Part shown: one piece after another, positions 7,795 to 16,304 of the stretch | How the letters are laid out: the number at the start of each line of letters is the position of its first letter | Numbering within the stretch: the first letter of the stretch is position 1 | Assembly: GCA_016222805.1 (NCBI GenBank) | Contig: JACRQG010000029.1 | Coordinates: 1 to 40,626, forward strand | DNA from: Verrucomicrobiota bacterium | Lineage (GTDB): Bacteria; Verrucomicrobiota; Verrucomicrobiia; Opitutales; Opitutaceae | Length of the DNA: 40,626 nt | Direction: 5' to 3' | The notes under the pieces: generated by a model | The model's input: the letters and a program-made list of their open reading frames with translations, nothing else | The model's database searches: none | Told to the model about the DNA's origin: nothing | Position numbers and translations under genes: made by a program

Positions 7795-9272
7795 GGTTCG
7801 GGAGTGAAGATCATGCAGACGAAGCCAGGGCGCAGGCCCAGGAAAGTCTCGCTGTATTTCCGGCGCAAGCGAGCACGGACGGCCTCCGCCTGCGCGGCCG
7901 AGGCGACGATCAAGGCGCCATCGCACTCCTCGGGCGCGGTGGACCAGAAGCCGACATTCGGCAGGCCCCGCAGGTACCATGGCAGGGGCCAGTATTCTTC
8001 GCTGATGATCCGAATTGGACCGGCCGGTTGCCTCGCGAGGGCGGCCTCCGCCAGGGGCCGGTACTTCAGCACGTCAGCCGAACTGTGCACATAGGCGAAC
8101 GGATTGCGCCAGTCGGCCGGGCGCGTGAAGGACGAGCGCCATGTCTGCTGCAGCAGGGTCGCGATCACCACGGTCGCGGCAACCCCGGCGACAAGACGGC
8201 CTGCACGCCCTTGAGTCAGGGCGGCCAAAGCCACCGCGGCAAGGATCGCAAAGGCAGGAACCAGGTCGACCGTGTGCCACGGGGTCTTGTAAGCGAAGAG
8301 GGAGAAGGCGAGCGTCGTCGCGATCGCGTAGACCGCCACACCCCGGAGGAAACGACTCGGACCGCGAAACGCCGCCAGCATCCCGCCAATGGCCAGAAGG
8401 GAGAAGGGAGCTTCGTACCAGAGGAGTCCGCCCTCGCGGTACCAGCCGAAAATCCGGAGGTAGTACCACCACGGCTTCTCGTGTCCGGTAGGGGCCGCGT
8501 CGGTGCCGAAACGCTGCGCCGCGTGGACGTAAGCGGCGAGGGCGTCCCGGAGGCCGGAGGGATTCGTCCCGAAGGAGGAAAAAAGCACGGCCGCGGTCGC
8601 ACTGGCGGCCAGCAGCGCCGCCACGGCATCGCGGCCGGGTCGGCGCGTGGCCGGCCGGAGCCCGGAGCGGGTGATCCAGAGGGAGAGAACGCCGGCCAGC
8701 AGGAAGAGCGGGGCGCTGGCCTTGGTGGCCTGCATCAAACCGACGCATGCACCGCCGGCGACGGCCCAGCGCGTGAGCCCGGTACGCCACCAGCGCTGCC
8801 CGCAAACGAAGGCCGCCAGCGTGAACGTCGCGAGCAAGGTCTCCTGCACGAAGTAGCGACTGTAGTACACCGCGGGGGGTGAAACCGCGAGAAACAGCGC
8901 GGCGGCGAGCGCCGGCCACCGCGGCGACCCGGTTGCCGGCAGATTGGCGCCGGCCACCAGTGCCGCAATCAGGATGACGGCTGCGGTGCCGAAGAACGCG
9001 GGCACCAGACGCACGGTCGTTTCCGTCAGTTCTGCCAGCGAGCGCTCGCCCCGCAGCCGGGCGAGCGCGGCGGCGGCATAGTAGAGGGTGGGGCCGTGGT
9101 GATCGCGTGGGTCGTAAGTGTAGTGGCCCGAATCCAGGAGTTCGCCCGTCTTCACCGCCTGGTTTGCCTCGTCCGCATGCATCGGCCGGGTGGCCAGGTC
9201 ACGCGTGCGCAGGCCGAGCGCCACAAATGCAATCAGCGCCAGGGGCAGCCAGCGGAGCATCAAGGGAGACAC
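7791..9272 (-). CDS. Agl23/TIGR03663-like membrane glycosyltransferase (GT39-type)
   Basis: Product of up to 493 residues with about ten membrane helices. The N-terminal region reads RPMHADEANQAVKTGELLDS followed by YTYDPRDHHGPTLYY. An acidic motif in the first extracellular loop (here MHADEA) together with DPRDHHGPTLYY marks the TIGR03663 group, relatives of PMT/ArnT GT-C enzymes that take sugars from polyprenyl phosphates. A second acidic site may be YYSRYFVQETLL. The substrate is unknown. The start is either GTG at 9272 or ATG at 9260; neither has a Shine-Dalgarno sequence. It is the first gene of a coupled trio with the GT2 enzyme and apbE, so the GT2 product is the likely donor-maker for it. 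Confidence 0.8.
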   Translation of the reverse strand: MSPLMLRWLPLALIAFVALGLRTRDLATRPMHADEANQAVKTGELLDSGHYTYDPRDHHGPTLYYAAAALARLRGERSLAELTETTVRLVPAFFGTAAVILIAALVAGANLPATGSPRWPALAAALFLAVSPPAVYYSRYFVQETLLATFTLAAFVCGQRWWRTGLTRWAVAGGACVGLMQATKASAPLFLLAGVLSLWITRSGLRPATRRPGRDAVAALLAASATAAVLFSSFGTNPSGLRDALAAYVHAAQRFGTDAAPTGHEKPWWYYLRIFGWYREGGLLWYEAPFSLLAIGGMLAAFRGPSRFLRGVAVYAIATTLAFSLFAYKTPWHTVDLVPAFAILAAVALAALTQGRAGRLVAGVAATVVIATLLQQTWRSSFTRPADWRNPFAYVHSSADVLKYRPLAEAALARQPAGPIRIISEEYWPLPWYLRGLPNVGFWSTAPEECDGALIVASAAQAEAVRARLRRKYSETFLGLRPGFVCMIFTPEP

Positions 9273-9336
9273 GTCACAGAGGTGTCGGATGCGGGGGCAT
9301 TTGTCACCACCGGACCGCAGGCGCGCCGGTGATCCA

Positions 9337-9371
9337 AAAGAAAAGAGCCGGTGCCCAATGGGACCGGCTCT
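9337..9371 (-). terminator. Rho-independent terminator after the discoidin-like gene
   Basis: A perfect inverted repeat, GAGCCGGT at 9345-9352 and ACCGGCTC at 9363-9370, is extended by one A-T pair on the outside and a CCC/GGG pairing inside. On the minus strand it is followed by TTTTCTTTT. It lies about 25 bases after the TAA at 9396, so it ends the DoxX-oxidoreductase-discoidin transcript. It is the only textbook terminator in the window. Confidence 0.88.
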
Positions 9372-9395
9372 CGAAAGCGGGATGTGACGCGAAGA

Positions 9396-10055
9396 TTACT
9401 TCGCCGTGCCGAAAACCTCGATCTCGCAGTAGTGATTCAACTCATCCGAGGTGTTGCCGTTGCTGTAGAGGCGCACGTAGCGGCCGGCGGTGCCCTTGGC
9501 GTCGAAGACGCGGCCGTTGTTGGTCTCGACGTAGGATTTGTCGGAACCCTTGCCCAGCTTGGACGAGTTGTCGTCGTCGTTGTTGAAGATCGTCGTGACG
9601 CCCTTCTTGAACTCCGGGTCGTCCGAAATCTGCACAATCACGTCGTGATAGACGCGGGCTTGCGAGTGGAAGTGCCAGACCGCGACGGCGGCGACCTTGG
9701 CAGAGGCTCCGAGATCAACCTGCACCCATTGGGTGTTGGGCCCGAGCTCCACGTACGCACCGTCGATGCCGGTCTTGTCGCCGTCAGTGATGAACGACAG
9801 CTCGCCGATGACGGGGAGGGAGTCGCTGCTGGTCACCTTCTTGCCCTTGGAGAGCAGTTTCGTGTCCGCGGACACCATGATGACGGGCCGCTTGGTGCCG
9901 GCGGGCTCGAGGTTGGCGAGCGAGATCGGGCGTGGCGTGCCGGCAAAGAGCGGCTTCGGGTATTCGACCTTCAGCGGCACCTTGCCGTCGGCGGCCGAGG
10001 CGCCAGTCGCCAGGGCGACCGCGGAGAAGAGGAGGGTGAGATGGCGGATGTTCAT
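9396..10055 (-). CDS. Secreted protein with a discoidin (F5/8 type C)-like domain
   Basis: Product of 219 residues. The N-terminus MNIRHLTLLFSAVALATGASA is a clear Sec signal peptide ending in ASA, which favours the ATG at 10055 over the upstream ATG at 10112. The mature part carries a galactose-binding-like beta-sandwich: FITDGDKTGIDGAYVELGPN, WVQVDLGASAKVAAVAVWHF and, near the end, GRYVRLYSNGNTSDELNHYC. Such domains bind glycans or other surfaces and have no catalytic activity. It follows the Tat-exported oxidoreductase by 102 bases, and both products should be exported, so a shared role in carbohydrate handling outside the cytoplasm is plausible. The partner is unknown. Confidence 0.8.
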   Translation of the reverse strand: MNIRHLTLLFSAVALATGASAADGKVPLKVEYPKPLFAGTPRPISLANLEPAGTKRPVIMVSADTKLLSKGKKVTSSDSLPVIGELSFITDGDKTGIDGAYVELGPNTQWVQVDLGASAKVAAVAVWHFHSQARVYHDVIVQISDDPEFKKGVTTIFNNDDDNSSKLGKGSDKSYVETNNGRVFDAKGTAGRYVRLYSNGNTSDELNHYCEIEVFGTAK

Positions 10056-10157
10056 AAGAGAGGATTCCGTGGGGAGCAGGAGATTGACGCCCGGAGAGCC
10101 GGTGGAATTCAAGAAATTACCGGCAAACCGGGCGTCGGACGAGAGGAAGGACGGAAC

Positions 10158-11549
10158 TCAGACGACGAAGTCGGACGGCGAGAAGGTGAGCATCTTCTGC
10201 GCCGCGATCGCTTCGTTGACCTTGAGCACCGTCACGGCCGAGGCAAATGCCTGTTCGCCGGGGCAGTTGAGAGGTGTGCCCTTGCGAACCGCATCGAAGA
10301 AGTTCTCGAGGTGCGGCTGGTGGATGGCCTTGTCGAGGGTGACCGGGATGTCCCAGGCAGAGAGCTGCGCGGTTTCGCGGACATCGACGGTGGCGGCCTT
10401 GGACGGGCCTCCGAGCTTCTTCACGCCGGGTTTCTCCCAGGGCTTGACCGGGGCCGGGGCGCCTTCGCCCGTGTCGGGCTTGGCGATGAAACCCTTGGCG
10501 ACGAACGGCTCCCATTCCGGGGCGCGGGCCTCGCGGTAAAGCTTGGTGAACTTCGGGTTTTCGGAGATCTTGAGCGCGCCTTCGTCACCCATGAAGTACT
10601 CGGAGTAGCCACCGCCAGCGCTGGTGGTGGTCAACACCTGGTATTGGGCGCGGACGACGCCGTCCTTCGTAGCGTACTCGTAGATGATGAAGGCGTTGTC
10701 GTACCACTCGTGGCTCTTGTAGTAGTCCACACCGCCGCTGGCGATGCACATGCGCGGGTTGGCGTCGAGCATCCAGTTGTAGATGTCGATCTGGTGCGCC
10801 CCGAGGTCGGAGACGGGGCCTCCGGCGTACTTCTTGAACCAGCGCCAATTCCGGAACTCGTGCATGTTGGCGTAGCCGTACTTGTTCAGCTTCGCCTCCG
10901 GGATGCCCTGGCCATTGGGGAAGCCGAAGTCTTCAGTCACGGCCCGGTGCCATTGTCCGGTGATATTGGTGATCCGGCCGAGGAGGCGGCCTTCGCGGAC
11001 GATCTTGTCGCGGGCATGCTGGTACCGCGGATTGCTGCGGCGCTGGTGGCCGATCTGCAGCAGTTTCTTGGCCTCGCGGGCGGCGACCACCATGGAGCGC
11101 GCGCCCTCGACCGTGTTCGACATCAGCTTCTCGCAGTAGACGTGCTTGCCGAGCTTGAGCGCGGCGTTTGTGTGCACGTGGTGCATGAAGTCCGGGGTGG
11201 CGACGATGACCGCGTCGAGGTCCTTCACGGTCGCCAGCATCTCCTGATAGTCTTCGAAGGGCTGGGCGGCGTGATTGAACTTCTTCAGCAGGCGCTCGGT
11301 CCGGGTGAGGTTGTACGGCCAGATGTCGCACACGGCCTGGAAGCGCACGCCGGGGATGTTCAGCGCGGCGTTGGCGAGGATGCGGCCTTCTTCGCCGCAG
11401 CCAATCAGGGCGACATTGACCGTGTCCGCCTTCGCAGCGGCGCCGACTTCGGCACCCCGCGTGACGTACGGTGCGGCGGCAATGACCGCGCCCAACTTGG
11501 CGCCCGTGCTCAGGAAATCGCGCCGGGAAAGAGGAGGGGATTCAGCCAT
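10158..11549 (-). CDS. Tat-exported Gfo/Idh/MocA family oxidoreductase
   Basis: Product of 463 residues. The N-terminus has a twin-arginine signal, SRRDFLSTG (Arg 9 and 10), followed by a hydrophobic stretch, so the folded, cofactor-loaded enzyme should be exported. The Rossmann fold begins at VNVALIGCGEEGR, with EKLMSNTVEGA in the place of the usual EKP motif and GGPVSDLGAHQIDIYNWML in the substrate-binding half. The NAD(P)-binding family acts on sugars, inositols and related polyols; substrate cannot be told from sequence. The insert after residue 330 (VAKGFIAKPDTGEGAPAPVK) is Pro and Gly rich. It lies 20 bases after a DoxX-like gene and before the discoidin-like gene in one transcript. Confidence 0.88.
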   Translation of the reverse strand: MAESPPLSRRDFLSTGAKLGAVIAAAPYVTRGAEVGAAAKADTVNVALIGCGEEGRILANAALNIPGVRFQAVCDIWPYNLTRTERLLKKFNHAAQPFEDYQEMLATVKDLDAVIVATPDFMHHVHTNAALKLGKHVYCEKLMSNTVEGARSMVVAAREAKKLLQIGHQRRSNPRYQHARDKIVREGRLLGRITNITGQWHRAVTEDFGFPNGQGIPEAKLNKYGYANMHEFRNWRWFKKYAGGPVSDLGAHQIDIYNWMLDANPRMCIASGGVDYYKSHEWYDNAFIIYEYATKDGVVRAQYQVLTTTSAGGGYSEYFMGDEGALKISENPKFTKLYREARAPEWEPFVAKGFIAKPDTGEGAPAPVKPWEKPGVKKLGGPSKAATVDVRETAQLSAWDIPVTLDKAIHQPHLENFFDAVRKGTPLNCPGEQAFASAVTVLKVNEAIAAQKMLTFSPSDFVV

Positions 11550-11569
11550 GGAGGAGAGGGATTGGCGGT

Positions 11570-12034
11570 TTAGTTATTCTGGTCGGCCCAAAGCGCAAGG
11601 CGCTCGTACTTCACCAGCAGGAGGGCGCCGGCAAACATGACCATGTGCATGCCGAGCCAGGCCACGCCTTCACCTTCCTGCACCGCCATCAGGCCGAAGG
11701 AGAGGCTGACGTAGAGGAGGCCGGTGACGAAGAGTGAAACCCGGGACTTGATCCCAAGGAGCACCGCGAGGCCGAGCAGCACGAGCAGGTAGCCGAGCGA
11801 CATCGCATAGAACTTGGTCATCCAAAGCGGCATGAACGAGGCGCTGGTGATGCCTTGGGCCATGCGCCCCATGTTCTTGTAGTAGTTCTCGAAGGAGTAG
11901 CTGCCGCCGCTCTCGAATTTCTCGACGCCGGCGAGGAGAGTGCGCAGCCCCAGCCAGAGCCGGAGAAGCAGAAACGCCCCGGTGTATTCGAGGCGGGAGT
12001 TGCAGCAGTTGTTCGAGGCGGGATTTTCGCTCAT
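11570..12034 (-). CDS. DoxX-like integral membrane protein
   Basis: Product of 154 residues with four predicted membrane helices (about 18-36, 72-94, 97-117 and 122-140). The helix 1 region LLLRLWLGLRTLLAGVEKFE matches the RLxLGxxxLxxGxxKF pattern of the DoxX/DoxD superfamily, whose members are small quinone- or redox-associated membrane proteins. The N-terminus has two adjacent Cys (NNCCNSR, residues 8-14). It is the first gene of a transcript with the Tat-exported oxidoreductase, so it may link that enzyme to the membrane redox pool; this is inference. The leader is pyrimidine-rich and SD-less. Confidence 0.72.
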   Translation of the reverse strand: MSENPASNNCCNSRLEYTGAFLLLRLWLGLRTLLAGVEKFESGGSYSFENYYKNMGRMAQGITSASFMPLWMTKFYAMSLGYLLVLLGLAVLLGIKSRVSLFVTGLLYVSLSFGLMAVQEGEGVAWLGMHMVMFAGALLLVKYERLALWADQNN

Positions 12035-12393
12035 GGTGGAGGGGACGAGTTAGGGACGGAAGAAAGGGGGGCGGCTCACGCCGACACGAGACGGTTCACC
12101 CGGGGAGGAGGTTGCAACGGGAACCGTCGAAGCGTCTCGGCGCAGGGCATGGCTGGCACACAAGGGGAACTTCTACGGGTGATTTTGCCGCGCGGTCGAG
12201 CCTTACCTTATGCCGAACCAAAAAATGCGCTCAGATGGAAAAAATGCGCGCACTGAAATTCGTCATGGTGGGAGCCGCTGAGTCGCCTTCGGAAGCGGCA
12301 ACCGGCCCGGAGTTCCGGCGGCGGCCGGTCTCCGGGACCGGAAGCGCGCGGATAGTGTCGGCCGCCACGGACTCTGGGCGCCGGCGCGCGGGA
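12035..12393 (-). promoter_or_regulatory. 359-base intergenic region, promoter of the DoxX operon
   Basis: No gene was found here. On the minus strand it holds the menE end and the promoter of the DoxX-oxidoreductase-discoidin transcript. Structures seen: an inverted repeat GACGGTTC at 12090-12097 with GAACCGTC at 12121-12128; two copies of AAAAAATGCGC at 12220-12230 and 12239-12249; and a hairpin CCGGTC/GACCGG at 12325-12341 about 50 bases after menE, without a U-tract. I cannot place -35 and -10 elements with confidence. Confidence 0.5.
12220..12249. repeat. 11-base direct repeat, 19-base period
   Basis: AAAAAATGCGC occurs at 12220-12230 and again at 12239-12249, with starts 19 bases apart, close to two helical turns. 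Both copies stand out as A-rich tracts in GC-rich surroundings, about 185-215 bases before the DoxX-like start. The arrangement suits a protein that binds two sites on the same DNA face, or bent DNA upstream of a promoter. Confidence 0.55.
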
Positions 12394-13548
12394 CTACGAA
12401 CCTTCGGCAACAGCGGCGCGGGCCGCCGCCTGGAGTCGGGCGCGGTTGACCTTGCCGGCGCCTAGATCGGGCCAGGAGGTGAGGAGGAGGAAGCGCTTGG
12501 GGCGCTGGTGAGGGGCGAGACCGGACACCGCGCGCTCGAGGTCCGGCGCGCGGCCCTCCGGACGGGGATAGCACGCGACGAGGACCTCCCCCCATTCCGG
12601 GTCGGGAATTCCAACCACGGCAACGTCCCGGAATTCGCCGCTGTTCCGGAGGAGCAGTTCGACCTCCGCGGGGTGCACTTTCTCGCCCCCGGAGATGACC
12701 GCCGCGTCGCGGCGGCCCAGCACCCTCAGGTGTCCCCGCGCATCAAACTCACCCAGGTCGGCGGAGACGAATTCGGCATCCGGATTCCACTCCGGCCAAT
12801 ACCCCCGGCAGACGGAACGCCCGCCGACGTGGATCACTTGATCGCCGTCCAGACGCAACCGCGCATGGGGCAGCACGGAACCGCAGGTGCGGTCGCCCCC
12901 CCGGAAATCTCCCGGAAGCTGGGCCGCCACCATGGCGGCGGTTTCCGTCATCCCGTAGGTCAGCGACACCGGGAGGCCCGCCGCCACGGCGGCATCGGCC
13001 AGTGTCGCCCAGGTGGGGCCGCCGCCGAGGAAGACATGACGGAAACCGCGCAGCCACGCGGCAGCGCCGTCCACCGCCAGAAGACGCTGCAATTGGGTGG
13101 GGACGAGCGACAGCACCCACCCATCCGGTCGGGCCGAAAGGACGGGAAAGTCGGCGGCTTCGAGGCGCTTCCAGTCCCAGGCGAGATGAGTTCCGCGGGT
13201 CGCGGCGCTGCGCACGCGCGCCATAAACCCGCTGACGTGGTGCGCCGGGAGGACGTCCACGGCGTTGATCCGCTCGAGGCCAAAGTGACGCTGCATTCCC
13301 TCGACGGCGGCCTGCAGCGTGGTCTCGTCATGGCGCGCAAACTTCAACCCTCCGCTCGAGCCCCCGGTCGGGAGGCAGAGCCACCCGCGGGGGTCGCCGC
13401 CGGGACGGAGATCCCGCAGTAGCGTCTGGCGGTCAAATTCGGCTTGGTCACGGTCGCCCTGGCGGCGCGGCCGGAGGAAGGTGATGCTTCCGATCTCCTC
13501 CGCGCACCCGGTGGCGGCAGCAAGATTCGCTAGCTCAGCGCGTTCCAT
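12394..13548 (-). CDS. menE: o-succinylbenzoate-CoA ligase
   Basis: AMP-forming ligase that activates o-succinylbenzoate to its CoA thioester in menaquinone synthesis. The adenylation motif is LPTGGSSGGLKFARHD at about residues 59-74, followed by SLTYGMTETAAMV near 195-207, and the C-terminal half has GRRDAAVISGGEKVHPAEVE and the A10-type Lys in LGAGKVNR. At 384 residues it is shorter than most family members (450-490), mainly through a reduced N-terminal region. The call depends on the neighbouring menC, whose stop it overlaps by 19 bases; another small acyl-CoA ligase would look similar. The remaining men genes are not in the window. Confidence 0.87.
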   Translation of the reverse strand: MERAELANLAAATGCAEEIGSITFLRPRRQGDRDQAEFDRQTLLRDLRPGGDPRGWLCLPTGGSSGGLKFARHDETTLQAAVEGMQRHFGLERINAVDVLPAHHVSGFMARVRSAATRGTHLAWDWKRLEAADFPVLSARPDGWVLSLVPTQLQRLLAVDGAAAWLRGFRHVFLGGGPTWATLADAAVAAGLPVSLTYGMTETAAMVAAQLPGDFRGGDRTCGSVLPHARLRLDGDQVIHVGGRSVCRGYWPEWNPDAEFVSADLGEFDARGHLRVLGRRDAAVISGGEKVHPAEVELLLRNSGEFRDVAVVGIPDPEWGEVLVACYPRPEGRAPDLERAVSGLAPHQRPKRFLLLTSWPDLGAGKVNRARLQAAARAAVAEGS

Positions 13549-14555
13549 AGGGCCTCCTCGTTTCCAGCGACGACGTCCTCGACGCGCAGGAACGGCACGG
13601 GTGCCGGCACGGCATCGAAGCTGGGATTCTCAAAGAGGGGGAAGACGCCGAAGCCCAGCGCGGCCGCGGTCCCTTCCCAAGCGAAGGCGGCGCGGAGCGC
13701 AGCCCGGGCTCCGATGGCGGTCTCCAGCGCGGATGAGAAGACCACTCGCGCCCGCGCGAGGGAGAGCGCGGCCAGGGTGCCGGTGAGATCGGCCACGAGC
13801 GCCGGCTTGACGACAAACCAGCCGGGCCACCCCGCGCCCAGCCAGCGAACCACGTCCTGATCGCCCACGACGGATTCGTCGAGCGCGAGCGGGGTCGGAA
13901 AATCCGCGGCGAGGCCGAGCAGGAGATCGTCGATCCGGGAGCGCTCAGTCGCGGTGGCGGTTGGCGGCGCGAGGCAGGGTTGTTCGACGAACTCCACCGG
14001 GCGTTCCGCACATCGCTCCAGCCACCGCTGGGCCTGACGGCCGTCCCACGCGCCGTTGGCGTCGAGACGCAGGCGGGCCCCGGCCGGCAGCGCCGCGCAG
14101 ACGTCGTCGAGCAGCGCCAGTTCGTCGGCGACGGGTCCGACGCCCACCTTCCACTTGAAAGTCCGAAAACCCAGCTCGGCCCGCGTCGGCAGTACCTCAA
14201 GGGCGCCCCGCCCGGCCGGCAGCAGGGCGGCGACGGCGAGGTGCGGGTGGCGGGGGACGGGGGGCGTGGCGAGGGCGGAGGCGACCGCCGCGCGCAGACA
14301 GCCGAGTCGAGTGGGAAGTCGGGCCAGGAGATCCGTGGAGGTCGTGGCGCCGAGCGCCGCACAGGCCTGCACGACCTCGTCCACGGACTCCGTTCCAAAC
14401 CATGGGATGGGTGCGGCCTCGCCCCAGCCGATGACTCCGGAGGCCTGCTCCAGGCGCACGATCACGCCCTCGCGAGCTGGCCACCAGCCGTGCGCGGTGC
14501 GCACCGGAACCCGAAAAGGGGCCCGGTAGCGCCGGAACTCGAAACGCACCTCCAT
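13530..14555 (-). CDS. menC: o-succinylbenzoate synthase
   Basis: Enolase-superfamily enzyme that dehydrates SHCHC to o-succinylbenzoate in menaquinone synthesis. With the ATG at 14555 the product has 341 residues; the frame allows an ATG at 14600 that would add 15 residues, and neither has a Shine-Dalgarno sequence. The catalytic set is complete: FKWKVG with Lys134 and Lys136, Asp165 in RLDANG, Glu191 in VEQP, Asp226 in LDES and Lys250 in VVKP. The first start gives MEVRFEFRRYRAPF, a typical N-terminus for the family. It overlaps menE, and menaquinone is the expected acceptor of the Nuo complex encoded earlier in the window. Confidence 0.88.
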   Translation of the reverse strand: MEVRFEFRRYRAPFRVPVRTAHGWWPAREGVIVRLEQASGVIGWGEAAPIPWFGTESVDEVVQACAALGATTSTDLLARLPTRLGCLRAAVASALATPPVPRHPHLAVAALLPAGRGALEVLPTRAELGFRTFKWKVGVGPVADELALLDDVCAALPAGARLRLDANGAWDGRQAQRWLERCAERPVEFVEQPCLAPPTATATERSRIDDLLLGLAADFPTPLALDESVVGDQDVVRWLGAGWPGWFVVKPALVADLTGTLAALSLARARVVFSSALETAIGARAALRAAFAWEGTAAALGFGVFPLFENPSFDAVPAPVPFLRVEDVVAGNEEALWNALS

Positions 14556-14637
14556 CCCCGCAGGAAAGAAGAGCGCGGTCTCGATGCCAAACCCGAACAT
14601 GCCCGGAAGGAAGTCCCGGAGCCTGGGCGACCGAGGT

Positions 14638-14658
14638 CCGCCCGTCGGCGGGCTTTTT
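14638..14658 (+). terminator. Small hairpin with T-run ahead of the chemoreceptor gene
   Basis: GCCCG at 14640-14644 pairs with CGGGC at 14649-14653 around a TCGG tetraloop, followed directly by TTTTT. It has terminator form on the plus strand, but no plus-strand gene ends before it; menC diverges from here. It could cut antisense or upstream transcripts, or act in the leader of the chemoreceptor mRNA 86 bases ahead of its start. Confidence 0.4.
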
Positions 14659-14743
14659 CCTCAGGATCAAATGAAATGAGACGATACGGGAAATGGACCT
14701 TCCGTTGGCCGGCTCTTCAACGACGGAGGGCTTGGTCGTACCT

Positions 14744-16294
14744 ATGAAACTCACACTGAAAGTCAGGTTCCTGGTGCTCATCTCGCTGCTCACCCTGGTG
14801 GCAGTCACCTTTGGGGTGACGGCTTTTATCATGAGCCGCAATTCGCTCTCGAAGATCGATACCCTGCAGGTGACGGGCCTGGCGATTCGGCAGCACATGG
14901 ATGGGGATATGATGCATGAAGCGCTGCGGGGCACGGTCCACGCCGCCCTGTTGGCGGGGAGGGGAGACGAGGTGAAGGTCGACCGGAACGAACTGCAGGG
15001 TGAGGTGCGCCGCCAAGCCGGGCGCTTCCGCGAACAGGTGGCGGCCAATCTCCGTCTGCCGTTGCCGCCGGAAATCCTGGCGGCAATCCAGCGGCTCGAA
15101 CAGCCGGTACGGGCGTACACCGAATTGTGCGAGCGGGTGACCAACCTGGCTTTCACGGATCGCCCGGCAGCCCTGCGGGAATACCGGAAGGTGGAGACCG
15201 ATTTTGCGGAACTCGAGAAACTGCAGGACACGACGGTGCATCTCCTGTTGGCGGAGAACGAGCAGGCTAGGGCCGGAAGTGCCCGGGCCGGCGAACTGTT
15301 CCTCCGCGTGCTCGTTATCACCTTCGGCATCGCCGGGGTCATCTGCTGCTTCTTCCTCTACAAGATCCACACCCTGGTGAACTTCATGCACAACATGCTG
15401 GTGGAACTGGATCGGACCACCAAGGGCACCCTTACCAGCGCCGCCAATCTCGCCAACGTCAGTGCGACACTCGCGGACGGCTCGTCGACCCAGGCGGCGG
15501 AACTGCAGACCAGCACCGCGTCGCTGACGCAGATGGCCGGGATGACCCGCGAAAGCGCGAGCCATGCGGTTTCCGCGGAGAAACTCGCCAACCGAACCCG
15601 CCAGTCGGCGGACACCAGCGCCACGGATATGCGAGACATGCAGCGCGCCATGGTCGATATCCAGGAGTCGAGCGTGCAGGTGGCACAGATCATCAAGACC
15701 ATCGACGAAATTGCCTTCCACACCAACATCCTGGCACGCAATGCCGCCGTCGAGGCGGCGCGCGCCGGCGAGGCCGGCCTGGGGTTTGCCGTGGTCGCCG
15801 AGGAGGTGCGCAACCTCGCGCAGCGCTCGGCCGAAGCCGCCAAGGAGACTGGGCGGCAGATTTCCGAGGCCAGCCGGCGCAGCGAGCAAGGAGTGAAACT
15901 GAGTACCAAGGTGACGGAGAGCCTCTCGAGCATGACGAGTCTGGCGCGGGAACTCGAAGGCGTGATCGCTGAAATCGCCTCGGCCTCGCAGAAGCAGAGC
16001 GCCGGCATTGAGCAGGTGTCGGGGGCCATCGCGGCCATCGACCGGGTGACCCAGGAAAATGCCTCTCACGCCGGAGAGGTGACGGCCCTCGTGGCCCACC
16101 TGCGCGAACAGGCCGAGAAACTCCGGCTGCCGATCGCCTCCCTCGTCGTGCTGCTATACGCGCGTCCTCCGCGGGAGGGTCTGCCGGCCGGTTCGGCGGC
16201 ATCCGGGACTCCGGTGCGCCCGGAAGCGACCGCCGCCAATCGCGTGCGAGTTCGCAGCCCCAGGGCCGAGCGCACTCCGGTCCTGGCCAGTTAA
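14744..16294 (+). CDS. Methyl-accepting chemotaxis protein without a recognisable HAMP domain
   Basis: Product of 516 residues from the ATG at 14744; an open extension of 17 codons upstream lacks support. Layout: membrane helix at about 8-28, periplasmic helical sensor at 29-186, second helix at 187-206, then a cytoplasmic coiled coil. The chemoreceptor tip lies at about 316-360 ([20 protein letters not shown] and [20 protein letters not shown]). After the second helix I cannot find the HAMP pattern with its Pro and Glu. The tip has Arg332 where nearly all receptors have Leu (Leu380 of E. coli Tsr) and His326 for the usual Gln. The last 50 or so residues are Pro, Arg and Ala rich; no CheR-binding pentapeptide is seen at the end. 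The ligand is unknown and no che genes are nearby. Confidence 0.9.
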   Translation: MKLTLKVRFLVLISLLTLVAVTFGVTAFIMSRNSLSKIDTLQVTGLAIRQHMDGDMMHEALRGTVHAALLAGRGDEVKVDRNELQGEVRRQAGRFREQVAANLRLPLPPEILAAIQRLEQPVRAYTELCERVTNLAFTDRPAALREYRKVETDFAELEKLQDTTVHLLLAENEQARAGSARAGELFLRVLVITFGIAGVICCFFLYKIHTLVNFMHNMLVELDRTTKGTLTSAANLANVSATLADGSSTQAAELQTSTASLTQMAGMTRESASHAVSAEKLANRTRQSADTSATDMRDMQRAMVDIQESSVQVAQIIKTIDEIAFHTNILARNAAVEAARAGEAGLGFAVVAEEVRNLAQRSAEAAKETGRQISEASRRSEQGVKLSTKVTESLSSMTSLARELEGVIAEIASASQKQSAGIEQVSGAIAAIDRVTQENASHAGEVTALVAHLREQAEKLRLPIASLVVLLYARPPREGLPAGSAASGTPVRPEATAANRVRVRSPRAERTPVLAS

Positions 16295-16304
16295 GGCGGA
16301 CGAC

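Noticed and set aside
9351-11573. A 740-codon open frame on the plus strand opposite the oxidoreductase and discoidin-like genes
   Set aside because: It is antisense to two genes with clear family motifs and signal peptides; long antisense frames are common at this GC content, and its translation is Val, Gly, His and Asp rich without a recognisable domain.
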